DNA of 64,000 bases, from contig CAYHCF010000013.1 of NCBI GenBank assembly GCA_964355075.1, forward strand, positions 1-64,000, in the 5' to 3' direction. The stretch's first letter is position 1. Each line of letters opens with the position of its first letter. The translations under genes were made by a program, and so were the position numbers. The stretch is from B1 sp964355075. Lineage in GTDB: Bacteria; Bacteroidota; Bacteroidia; UKL13-3. This document shows positions 9,356 through 16,864 of the stretch, piece by piece. The notes under the pieces were generated by a model. It was not told the DNA's origin. It did no database searches and worked only from the letters and a program-made list of their open reading frames with translations.

Positions 9356-10468
9356 TCATTCTTTAATATGAACGAATTCATAATTTGTGCTTCGACCTCC
9401 AGCTAAATCTTTTTGAACTACTTGTTTATTTATTAAATCATTAATATCCCGTAATGCCGTATCTGCAGAACATTTAGTAATTTTTGCCCATTTTGCAGAT
9501 GTTAGTTTTCCGGTAAAACCATCCAACATTATATTTATTATTATAATTTGCCTGTCATTAAATATTTGTGTTGCATATTTATTCCAAAACTTATGCTTAT
9601 AAAGTACATTTGCCAGAATTTGTTCGGATTCTTTTAATGCATTTGCCAGACATTTTAAAAACCATTTCATCCATTCTGTCACATCAAGCGAACCCTTTTG
9701 TGTTTTTTCTAATATGTTATAATATTCTTTTCTTTCAACTCCAATTTGTGCTGACATACTATAAAATCGTTGAGTAAGTCCATCAGATTTTGCCAATAGC
9801 ATATCAGTTATCGCTCTTGCTATTCTTCCATTTCCGTCCTCAAATGGATGTAATGTTATAAACCACAAATGGGCAAGTCCGGCTTTTATTACAAAATCTG
9901 TAGGATCATTTTTGTTAAACCATTTTAAAAATAAATCCAGTTCAGATTTTAAAAACTTTGCATCCGGAGCTTGATAATGCACTTTTCCCTTTCCCATTGC
10001 TCCTGAGACAACTTGCATCGGGCCTGATGAATCATCTCTTAATTTAGCAACAAGAATTTTATACATACCACTCCGTCCTGTTGGAAATAAAGCTGCATGC
10101 CAATCAAATAATCTTTTTGCCGATAATGGTTTCGTATAATTTTGTGTTGCATCCAACATCATTTCAACAATTCCATCAACATGTCTGTCTGAAGCAATTA
10201 AACCGGATATATCCATTCCTAATCGTCTTGCAATGGAAGAGCGTACTTGTTCCGCATTTAAAATCTGTCCTTCAATTTCTGATGTTTTTATGATATCTAA
10301 AGTTAAAGTTTCCAGTACAGCTTCATTTCTTAATTCAAATCCTATGGATTCCATTTTCCCTATCATTTTCCCTTGCAAATGCCTTACTTGAGAAAGTAAT
10401 GATAGAATAACTTCATGATCATATTTGAAATCAGGCCAATTATTTTGTTGGTATATGTATAGGTTCAT
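9356..10468 (-). CDS. Fic-family protein with DUF4172 N-terminus and C-terminal winged helix
   Basis: About 370 residues. The N-terminus (IYQQNNWPDFKYD) is the DUF4172 type. TSEIEG at 62-67 fits the class II inhibitory motif (S/T)xxxE(G/N), and HPFEDGNGR at 207-215 is the Fic active loop. The end (WAKITKCSADTALRDINDLINKQ) is a winged helix-turn-helix. Fic enzymes typically transfer AMP to hydroxyl groups on proteins. I prefer the ATG at 10468, because family members start just before this segment; an in-frame ATG lies 9 nt upstream. Two 28-bp repeats upstream suggest autoregulation. Confidence 0.88.
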   Translation of the reverse strand: MNLYIYQQNNWPDFKYDHEVILSLLSQVRHLQGKMIGKMESIGFELRNEAVLETLTLDIIKTSEIEGQILNAEQVRSSIARRLGMDISGLIASDRHVDGIVEMMLDATQNYTKPLSAKRLFDWHAALFPTGRSGMYKILVAKLRDDSSGPMQVVSGAMGKGKVHYQAPDAKFLKSELDLFLKWFNKNDPTDFVIKAGLAHLWFITLHPFEDGNGRIARAITDMLLAKSDGLTQRFYSMSAQIGVERKEYYNILEKTQKGSLDVTEWMKWFLKCLANALKESEQILANVLYKHKFWNKYATQIFNDRQIIIINIMLDGFTGKLTSAKWAKITKCSADTALRDINDLINKQVVQKDLAGGRSTNYEFVHIKE

Positions 10469-10482
10469 AATCTGCATTTTTT

Positions 10483-10563
10483 GCGGTAAATATATAGATT
10501 ATTCTCCGCAATTCCAAATATTCTCATTATTTTTTGCGGTAAATATATAGATTATTCTCCGCA
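10483..10563. promoter_or_regulatory. duplicated 28-bp imperfect-palindrome operator
   Basis: An identical 28-bp sequence occurs at 10483-10510 and 10536-10563 (period 53 bp). With the preceding T, each copy has TGCGG at one end and CCGCA at the other, forming an imperfect palindrome. Read on the minus strand, each holds TATATTTA, close to the -7 box. The position directly before the fic start and the winged helix in Fic point to operator function and self-repression; this is inferred. Confidence 0.6.
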
Positions 10564-10628
10564 GAATTTTTTTTAGTGTTGCAAGTAATCGGGTAGCGTA
10601 ATGGAGTTTCGCACTCACGTTCCCACAG

Positions 10629-10646
10629 TCTCGTCTCAGGACGAGA
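10629..10646. repeat. TCTCGTC hairpin in a gene-poor stretch
   Basis: TCTCGTC-TCAG-GACGAGA is a perfect 7-bp stem. The surrounding 10564-10865 contains no recognisable gene. The same 7-bp arms, with a different loop, occur in the tRNA-Asp pseudo-copy at 51219-51238. This may be a REP-like element. Confidence 0.35.
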
Positions 10647-10865
10647 GAGATGAAATTCAAGCATAATGTTATTTAACAACTGAAGTTTCGGGGGTAATAA
10701 TATTGTGACAATCAACACATTATGTGTATGAGTAAAGTTGCATAATGGAACGTAAGTTCTTATGCTTGCGTCAGTTACAACAATAAATACAAAAACTGTC
10801 CAACCATGCTACAATTCAAATCTAATAATCGGATTAAATATACTTACTAAAAAATAAATTAAAGC

Positions 10866-10961
10866 ATGCCAACCGGCGAAAAGACAAAAATGTATTACGA
10901 CCCCCGCGGTCAAGTCATCAGGACAGTGAATCCAGATGGCAGTGAACAGCGTGTAGTATAG
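10866..10961 (+). pseudogene. remnant of an RHS/insecticidal-toxin (TcC-like) protein
   Basis: A 31-codon open stretch reads YYDPRGQVIRTVNPDGSEQ followed by RVV and a stop. This matches the RHS core of TcC and SpvB/RHS proteins, which form a shell around a variable C-terminal toxin. Everything before and after is gone: the upstream sequence is not coding and the stop comes immediately. The GC-richer composition stands out from its neighbours. It is a relic of a large polymorphic toxin gene or a fragment carried in by recombination. Confidence 0.6.
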
Positions 10962-11056
10962 AAAGGCTGAAAGTTATCAGAACTGGCGAGGCCGTCTAAT
11001 CGATTGGCAGTATACCGACTTTAATTTATTTGTCAAAGAGCGGAAATGCAACCTGC

Positions 11057-11701
11057 CTAACTAACTTGTCGTAATGAAACCGCTTGTTTGTATAAACCAT
11101 CAAAACGGTCAATTTGTTTTGTCCAAGTTACAATGTCCGAATTTATCCAGTCCAAAACCTGCAAAATGTTTTTGTGATTTATCGCTAAAATGTCAAGATC
11201 GTTACAAATGGGTTCGTAATGAAAAATACGGTTTCTGAATTTTCGTATTTGGTTCAGTTTGAATGCGATTTTGTCCCGTTGTTTATCTTGCTTATCAAGT
11301 AACGGAAAAGCATACATTAATGGCTTCCAGTAGTCCCGCGCATATTGTTTGTTAAGCAGTGAAGTCCAAAAGCCTAATGTTAATTCTGCAACTAATTTGT
11401 TCGTTGTAATAGATTTGTGAGATGCCTTGATTTTGCCTTTGGCAACATTAATTTGGTCTTCCAGGTCGCGGTATTTTATTTTTGAGTACCAGTCCTCAGT
11501 ATTAAAATGAATTTTAAATGAGTTATGGACAGCATTACGCAAAATCACCTCGAAATTTGAAAGCAGTGGATAAAGGGATTCGGAAATCTGTGTGTTTAGC
11601 TGATAATAAGTCACTGCTTTCTCTTTGTCAGAAGGGAAAATCATGTAATAGGAACCTATGCGCTTCTCCGATAAAAGCCGTTCTAAATTGGGTAAATCCA
11701 T
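11057..11701 (-). CDS. Abi-like protein with HEPN domain
   Basis: A 214-residue all-alpha protein of the Abi-like/HEPN group. The motif RNRIFH at 156-161 (R-x4-H) is the HEPN ribonuclease signature, and FEVILRNAVHN at 50-60 matches the first conserved helix. HEPN proteins of this kind are RNases in abortive infection or toxin-antitoxin systems. It diverges from a structured RNA and a truncated DUF3800 gene and lies in a degraded accessory region. It differs in sequence from the Abi_2 protein at 49300-50235. Confidence 0.8.
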   Translation of the reverse strand: MDLPNLERLLSEKRIGSYYMIFPSDKEKAVTYYQLNTQISESLYPLLSNFEVILRNAVHNSFKIHFNTEDWYSKIKYRDLEDQINVAKGKIKASHKSITTNKLVAELTLGFWTSLLNKQYARDYWKPLMYAFPLLDKQDKQRDKIAFKLNQIRKFRNRIFHYEPICNDLDILAINHKNILQVLDWINSDIVTWTKQIDRFDGLYKQAVSLRQVS

Positions 11702-11719
11702 TAATTTTCTTTCAGTTTT

Positions 11720-11750
11720 TTTGCGTATGTAAGAAAATGTTATACATTTG
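11720..11750 (+). promoter_or_regulatory. promoter of the DUF3800 leader RNA
   Basis: TTTG (11720-11723), 19 nt, then TACATTTG (11743-11750) is an exact Bacteroidota -33/-7 promoter. Transcription would start near 11755, just before the hairpin element. Confidence 0.6.
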
Positions 11751-11751
11751 T

Positions 11752-11813
11752 GATGCGATGCCCGGTAAATCCTCTCTCCCGTATGGGATGATGAAACCGG
11801 GTTTTTGTTTTTT
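11752..11813 (+). ncRNA. structured leader or small RNA before a DUF3800 gene
   Basis: CCCGGT (11761-11766) pairs with ACCGGG (11796-11801) and encloses TCCC-GTAT-GGGA (11777-11788). A T-run (11802-11813) follows, so the transcript would end there. It has its own promoter and lies 5' of a DUF3800 remnant. RNA motifs upstream of DUF3800 genes are a described class, and this arrangement fits it, but I could not compare it with a covariance model. A stand-alone small RNA is possible. Confidence 0.55.
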
Positions 11814-11828
11814 ATTTAATATCCAAAT

Positions 11829-12068
11829 TTGTGGACGAGTGTTAAAAATATAATAGAAACTTCTTTCTTTGTTGACTCAAAAGCCGTCAACACGGTACAG
11901 ATTGCTGATTTATGTTCTTTTGCCTTGAGGCGTTATGTGGAGAATAGGGAAGAAGTTTTATTCATGAATATTTTTCAAATCGCAGATAAAAAGAATGGAA
12001 AAACGGTAGGTGTCCGCCATTTTACTACCCAACCTTGTAACTGTCTAATTTGTACGTCCTACAAGTAA
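11829..12068 (+). pseudogene. truncated DUF3800 gene (C-terminal part only)
   Basis: From about codon 7 the reading frame gives ETSFFVDSKAVNTVQIADLC and a later VGVRHFTTQPCNCLIC, which match the C-terminal region of DUF3800 proteins (RNase H-like fold, often near phage and defence genes). The first half, including the usual N-terminal DESG motif, is missing, and the only start is TTG. The preserved end and the leader RNA in front suggest an internal deletion of an intact DUF3800 gene. Confidence 0.65.
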
Positions 12069-12170
12069 TAATATGCACAATTGTCGAAGCATCGCTTATA
12101 GCGTCGGCTTATGTGTTTTTTAAGAGTGTATTTTTTTGTCAAAATCGGCAACTAGCCATACTGCCAACTA

Positions 12171-12203
12171 TTTGTCTTAAGCTATGGAAAAGTGCTAACT
12201 TTG
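12171..12203 (+). promoter_or_regulatory. promoter of the dnaQ-like/xseA/xseB operon
   Basis: TTTG (12171-12174), 21 nt, TAACTTTG (12196-12203) matches the Bacteroidota consensus and lies 38 bp before the start codon at 12242. Confidence 0.6.
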
Positions 12204-12241
12204 AACCGACGAACATTAAACGAGCTTAAAAAAAACATACT

Positions 12242-12835
12242 ATGAATTTTATCGCAATTGACTTTGAAACAGCAAACAGTAACCGAAGTAGTATTTGTTC
12301 GGTTGGTATCGCAATAGTTGAAAACGGAAAACTGTTAGGCACTGAACATATTTATGTAAAGCCGACACCTAACTATTATGATGCATTTAACACCGTTCTT
12401 CATGGAATCAGCCACAAGGGCACTAAAAATGAAAAGACCTTTAAACAACAATGGAAAGATTTGAAAAAATATTTTCATAACAAAACCATTGTTGCTCATA
12501 ACGCTTCGTTTGATTGTAGCGTTCTTCGTTTCACGCTTGACGATGCTAAGTTAGCTTACCCTGACTTAGATTATCACTGCACCTTAATGCTTGCAAAAGA
12601 AACTCTTCCGTTATCAAACCACACGTTGGCTGATGTTTCAAAGCACTTTAAAATAAAACTGAAACATCACAACGCTGAAAGTGATGCACAAGCAGCCGCT
12701 TTAATTGCATTAAAGTTGTGCGACAAATTCAAAGTAGCTTCGCTTGAACAACTTTCAACAAGTTTAGGATTTAAGGTTGGCAAAATTGTTAGTCAAACAA
12801 AAACTTACAGACCATTTTCTAAAAAAATAAGATGA
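12242..12835 (+). CDS. DEDDh 3'-5' exonuclease (DnaQ/epsilon-like)
   Basis: A 197-residue exonuclease with the DEDDh motifs: DFET near residue 7 (Exo I), HNASFD near 87 (Exo II) and HNAESDAQAA near 141 (Exo III). The enzyme removes nucleotides from single-stranded 3' ends. It resembles stand-alone epsilon/RNase T-like nucleases rather than a polymerase subunit. Its stop codon overlaps the ATG of xseA, so the two genes are translationally coupled. Pairing with exonuclease VII is unusual and suggests a joint DNA-degrading role. Confidence 0.87.
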   Translation: MNFIAIDFETANSNRSSICSVGIAIVENGKLLGTEHIYVKPTPNYYDAFNTVLHGISHKGTKNEKTFKQQWKDLKKYFHNKTIVAHNASFDCSVLRFTLDDAKLAYPDLDYHCTLMLAKETLPLSNHTLADVSKHFKIKLKHHNAESDAQAAALIALKLCDKFKVASLEQLSTSLGFKVGKIVSQTKTYRPFSKKIR

Positions 12836-13992
12836 CTGAGCAAATAAAACTTTCTGAACTCCTTGACCAAATTCAAGATACTATTCAAACACGATTTGAC
12901 GGGGAAGTGTTTTGGGTTGATGCTCAAATTACAAATGTAAAAAAGTATGAATCAACAAGACGATGTTACCTGACTTTAGAAGAATATGAAAACGGAACAA
13001 AGACAGCAGAAGCCCGGGGAGTATTTTGGGCAAACTATTACAGTCAAATAGAAAATTTCGAAAAAGTTACCAAGCAAATTTTTAAGGATGGAATAAAAAT
13101 TATCTGCCAGGTAAAAGTTAGGTATCATAAAGTCTACGGACTTAACCTTGATGTAATGAAGATTGATGTGGCACACTCAATTGGAACATTAGAATTAGAA
13201 AGACAGCAGACACTTGAACGATTAGTAAAAGAAAATCCTAAAACAATCCAGTTGTTTGACGGAGTATATAAAACATTTAATAACCGTTTACCAATTCCAT
13301 TTGTCATAAAAAAAATCGCGTTGGTAACAGCGCCAAACTCTGACGGACAAAGAGATTTTCAACAAGAAACAAAACATAACAAACATAAATACACTTTTTC
13401 AATAAGTGAGTTTCTCACAACCATTCAAGGCGACACTGCACACAAACTTATTTTGGACCAACTCAAACTTATTGAGAAAAGTAAAGAGAGTTTTGATGTA
13501 GTTGCTATTGTTCGTGGGGGTGGTTCGCAAACAGATTTTAAACCTTTTGACGATTACGAACTTGCAAAGTGTGTTGCTAATTTTCCAATTCCTATTTTCA
13601 CAGGCATCGGACACGACAGAAACCAAAGTTTAGTTGACTTAATGGCAAGAGAACAAAAAACGCCAACAAAAGTTGCTTCACTTTTTGTTGACAGAAACTT
13701 TGAATTTGAGAACAAACTCATTGAATTAAAAACAAACCTTTTTGATTTAGTAAAGAAACAAATTGAGAACGCAAAAGAAGAATTAGGCAATGCGAAACGC
13801 ATTGTTAAACTCTCCAGTCCTCAAGCAATCCTTGACAGGGGTTTTGCAATTATCACCATCAACAACAAAATAGTAACTGACCCAAAAGACATAAAAGACA
13901 AATCAGAGTTGCAGACACTATTAAGAAACGAGAGAATCTTTAGCACAGTAACCAAAAAGACAAAAAATGAAAAACGAATTGACATATATTGA
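12832..13992 (+). CDS. xseA: exodeoxyribonuclease VII large subunit
   Basis: 386 residues. An N-terminal OB-fold is followed by the catalytic domain with VRGGGSQTDF, TGIGHDRNQSLVDLMA and TPTKVASL, all XseA hallmarks, and a short coiled region. ExoVII degrades single-stranded DNA from both ends to oligonucleotides. It overlaps dnaQ-like by 4 nt and xseB by 26 nt. Base composition is AT-richer than in the neighbouring housekeeping genes, and the operon sits among gene remnants, so acquisition is plausible. Confidence 0.9.
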   Translation: MTEQIKLSELLDQIQDTIQTRFDGEVFWVDAQITNVKKYESTRRCYLTLEEYENGTKTAEARGVFWANYYSQIENFEKVTKQIFKDGIKIICQVKVRYHKVYGLNLDVMKIDVAHSIGTLELERQQTLERLVKENPKTIQLFDGVYKTFNNRLPIPFVIKKIALVTAPNSDGQRDFQQETKHNKHKYTFSISEFLTTIQGDTAHKLILDQLKLIEKSKESFDVVAIVRGGGSQTDFKPFDDYELAKCVANFPIPIFTGIGHDRNQSLVDLMAREQKTPTKVASLFVDRNFEFENKLIELKTNLFDLVKKQIENAKEELGNAKRIVKLSSPQAILDRGFAIITINNKIVTDPKDIKDKSELQTLLRNERIFSTVTKKTKNEKRIDIY

Positions 13993-14179
13993 AGCATTTT
14001 CGAAACTTGCAAACATTCTTGAACAGCTTGAATTCGGCAACATTCAACTTGACAAACTTTCAGCGAAAGTGAAACAAGCAAACGAACTAATTGCCATTTG
14101 CGAAACCAGGTTGCGTAACATTGAAACAGAAATTAAAGAAGCTACTAAGACCGAAACGAAACGAATAAGTAAGAAATAA
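13967..14179 (+). CDS. xseB: exodeoxyribonuclease VII small subunit
   Basis: 70 residues, the usual size. TYIEAFSKLANILEQLEFGN and LDKLSAKVKQANELI are the two-helix pattern of XseB, which coats the long helices of XseA. It begins within the end of xseA (26-nt overlap), which sets stoichiometry by coupled translation. The lysine-rich tail is normal. Confidence 0.88.
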   Translation: MKNELTYIEAFSKLANILEQLEFGNIQLDKLSAKVKQANELIAICETRLRNIETEIKEATKTETKRISKK

Positions 14180-14395
14180 ACCAATAAAACGACAGCAAAA
14201 CCGTATCGCTTTCGATGGTCAAGTAATGGGACAGCCTGTATTTATAAGACTAGAATATAGGTTGGAAGCAATATTTATCGTATTTTCTCTTGCACTGACA
14301 AAACCTGGTAGTGTTGTTTAATGCATTTCGGAAGAAAACACAAAAAATACCTAAACAGGAAATTGAATTAGCAAAACGGGTTCCATAAAAATGTT

Positions 14396-14403
14396 TACTT
14401 TTG
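14396..14403 (+). promoter_or_regulatory. -7 box TACTTTTG for the TetR gene
   Basis: TACTTTTG fits TAnnTTTG and lies 24 bp upstream of the start codon at 14428. No clear -33 element was seen. Confidence 0.4.
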
Positions 14404-14427
14404 TTGCGAAACCTGAGTAAATAAAAA

Positions 14428-15036
14428 ATGGCTAAATTACAAAAAAATACGGTACCCGACCGGAAATCACAAATTCTGTTTTCGGCAAGCAAAGTGTTTG
14501 CAAAAAAGGGTTATCATGATGCAAGCATCTCTGATATTATTGATCATGCAGGTATTGCCAGGGGTACATTTTATTTGTATTTTGAACACAAACGGGATGT
14601 ATTTGATCATTTGCTGAAAGAATTTCTGAACCAACTGGATCAACTGATAAAACCGGTAGATATTCTCCCCGGAGCTGCGGATCCTTTGCAACAATTGAGG
14701 GATAATATCCTGAGTATTTTAAACCAGATTAAAAAATACCCTGATATAGCAAAAATTCTGCTTCACCAATCTACCGGTCTCGATAAACGTTCATCAGAAG
14801 CTGTGGAATTCTTTTATAACCGGGTACTGGATATGATTGAAAACGCACTGAAAGTTGGCATTGGTTTAGGTATCATAAGAAAATGCAATACCCGGATTTC
14901 GGCCATCATTGCATTGGGAACGGTGAAAGAGGTAGCCAATTATTTGTTGTCATCCTCAAAAAATACCATACCCCTTCAGAAAATTTCTGAGGAAATCATT
15001 CAATATGGGATGATGGGTATTTTTAAGTCAAAATAA
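14428..15036 (+). CDS. TetR/AcrR-family transcriptional regulator
   Basis: A 202-residue one-component regulator. The helix-turn-helix is at about residues 12-57 (ILFSASKVFAKKGYHDASIS, then IARGTFYLYFEHKRDVF), followed by an all-helical ligand domain. It precedes, in the same direction, the dehydratase/activase operon, and two palindromes of TetR type lie between them. It most likely controls that operon, perhaps in response to an acyl-CoA; the ligand is inferred from the neighbours only. Confidence 0.88.
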   Translation: MAKLQKNTVPDRKSQILFSASKVFAKKGYHDASISDIIDHAGIARGTFYLYFEHKRDVFDHLLKEFLNQLDQLIKPVDILPGAADPLQQLRDNILSILNQIKKYPDIAKILLHQSTGLDKRSSEAVEFFYNRVLDMIENALKVGIGLGIIRKCNTRISAIIALGTVKEVANYLLSSSKNTIPLQKISEEIIQYGMMGIFKSK

Positions 15037-15088
15037 TTTTACACAAATCATTTTTTATTATCCTTTCGATTTCATTACTTGCACAATG

Positions 15089-15212
15089 AACTGATATGTC
15101 AGTTTAGTGTATTACCCCAATTCCTATTTTTAATTTTATTATTCCGGTCCTATGAAACATTTTAACAACATCAACGAATTTACTATGCAATTAATGTACT
15201 GACACGTCAGTA
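15089..15212. promoter_or_regulatory. two TetR-type operators
   Basis: AACTGA-TATG-TCAGTT (15089-15104) and TACTGA-CACG-TCAGTA (15197-15212) are both perfect palindromes with the core ACTGA-N4-TCAGT, 108 bp apart. They lie between the tetR stop and the dehydratase-like gene, the second 60 bp before its start. The shared core in the right place makes them the probable binding sites of the adjacent regulator. Confidence 0.7.
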
Positions 15213-15272
15213 TAGTAATAATTGTATTAACCTCGTTTTGAATCACAATCAAACCCTAAACCCTATAAACCT

Positions 15273-16859
15273 ATGGAGAATGTTACCCATTACACGGCTT
15301 ATAAGCCCAAACCTTTTACCAAAGAGCAAAGAAAAGATACTACCCTGCTTTTTGGAGGATTAACCTGGAAACATGAAAGACTGATTCAGGGAGCGTTTCA
15401 CAATCTAAATTACAAAGCGGAGCCATTACCCAATATTTCGCGTGCAGATTTGGACACCGGAAAGGAATTGATTGATGTGGGGGCTTGTTGCCCAACTATT
15501 TTTACTACGGGAAACCTCATGAATTTCCTGAAACAAAAAGAGGTTGAAAACGGGAAGAATTCGACTGTAAACGACTATGCATATTTTACCATGGGCGCAT
15601 GCGGCCCCTGTCGTTTTGGGCAATATCGGGAGTCTTATTCAATGGCGCTGGATGGCCTTGGTTTACGCGATTTCAGGATGTTTTTTCTATCTCAAACCGA
15701 ATTGGATCAGGGCGGACAGGAAGGCGGAGGTTTGGAAGTTAACATGCCACTTACAACAGGTATCATTTGGGCGATACTCATCGGTGATTTGCTGACCGAT
15801 ATGGAATTTCAGACCCGACCCTATGAAGTGATTCCGGGTCAGACCAATAAGGTATTGAAAGAATGTATTGAACTCCTATATGAATCATTCAAAAACAGGC
15901 CTATTCAAAAATTCAAAGACAACAAATGGTTGACCCTTAGCTGGCATGTACTTTCAAATTATTTTACCAATGCACTGAAGGAAGTAACGCAGAAATGGAA
16001 AACGATAGAAGTGAATCGTGCTCAGGCAAAACCTAAAGTGAAAATAACGGGAGAATTTTGGTTACAAACTCATGAAGGCGATGGAAATTATAATATTAAA
16101 GACTGGTTGGAAAAAGAGGGTGCCGAAGTAATTCCACCACCCATAGCGGTTTGGCTGGATTACCTGATGCATTTTCCTTTGCACGCCATGCGCGAGCGGA
16201 AAAATATTGATAAAGGCAGCGCCAAAAAAATTGCTATGCTTAAAAGTGTGATAAAAATCTATCAATGGTCGTATAACCGGATGCGCAAAGCTTTAAATGA
16301 ACTGCCTTATGAAATGCCTTCTCAGGCTAAATTGGCTGAATTGGCTGCTCCTTATTATAATTATCGCCTTGATGGGGGCGAAGGGCATATGCTTATTGGA
16401 AAGGCACTCTATACTTATCTGAATAAAAAAGCCCATATGATTTGTGAATTGACTCCGTATTCCTGTATGCCTAATACCATGTCGGTAGGAGCGATGGCCA
16501 ATGTTCAGGGAAAATATCCTGAATTACTTTATGCTCCGATTGAAGTAAAAGGAGATTCGGAAGTACACGCCCTTTCGCGCTGTCAGATGATTTTAACCGA
16601 AGCCAAAAAACGTGCGTTTGCAGAGTATGAGGAGGCATTGGAAAAATATGCGATGACTGCAGAAAAGCTGAGTTTGATAGGTTTAAATAAACCGGAATAC
16701 GTGAGGGCATCTTTTAAAATTCCACATAACGGTTATGCCGGTACGGGGGCAAATTATGTTCATCTGCTTTCAAAATATAAAGGAAAGTTAAGCGCAGCAA
16801 AGAAAATGGCAGCAGCAGAAATTGAAGTTGAAAACGTACCCGAACTTAGCTTAGCTTAA
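15273..16859 (+). CDS. 2-hydroxyacyl-CoA dehydratase-like protein
   Basis: A 528-residue protein of the 2-hydroxyglutaryl-CoA dehydratase superfamily. Conserved cysteines occur in DVGACCPTIFTTGN, TMGACGPCRFGQYRES and ELTPYSCMPNTMSVGAMANV, consistent with [4Fe-4S] ligation. Family enzymes eliminate water from 2-hydroxyacyl-CoA by a ketyl-radical mechanism after ATP-driven reduction by an activase. Here the likely activase is encoded 5 bp downstream. In many anaerobes these modules are fused into one very large protein; here they are separate. The substrate is unknown. Confidence 0.75.
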   Translation: MENVTHYTAYKPKPFTKEQRKDTTLLFGGLTWKHERLIQGAFHNLNYKAEPLPNISRADLDTGKELIDVGACCPTIFTTGNLMNFLKQKEVENGKNSTVNDYAYFTMGACGPCRFGQYRESYSMALDGLGLRDFRMFFLSQTELDQGGQEGGGLEVNMPLTTGIIWAILIGDLLTDMEFQTRPYEVIPGQTNKVLKECIELLYESFKNRPIQKFKDNKWLTLSWHVLSNYFTNALKEVTQKWKTIEVNRAQAKPKVKITGEFWLQTHEGDGNYNIKDWLEKEGAEVIPPPIAVWLDYLMHFPLHAMRERKNIDKGSAKKIAMLKSVIKIYQWSYNRMRKALNELPYEMPSQAKLAELAAPYYNYRLDGGEGHMLIGKALYTYLNKKAHMICELTPYSCMPNTMSVGAMANVQGKYPELLYAPIEVKGDSEVHALSRCQMILTEAKKRAFAEYEEALEKYAMTAEKLSLIGLNKPEYVRASFKIPHNGYAGTGANYVHLLSKYKGKLSAAKKMAAAEIEVENVPELSLA

Positions 16860-16864
16860 TAATT

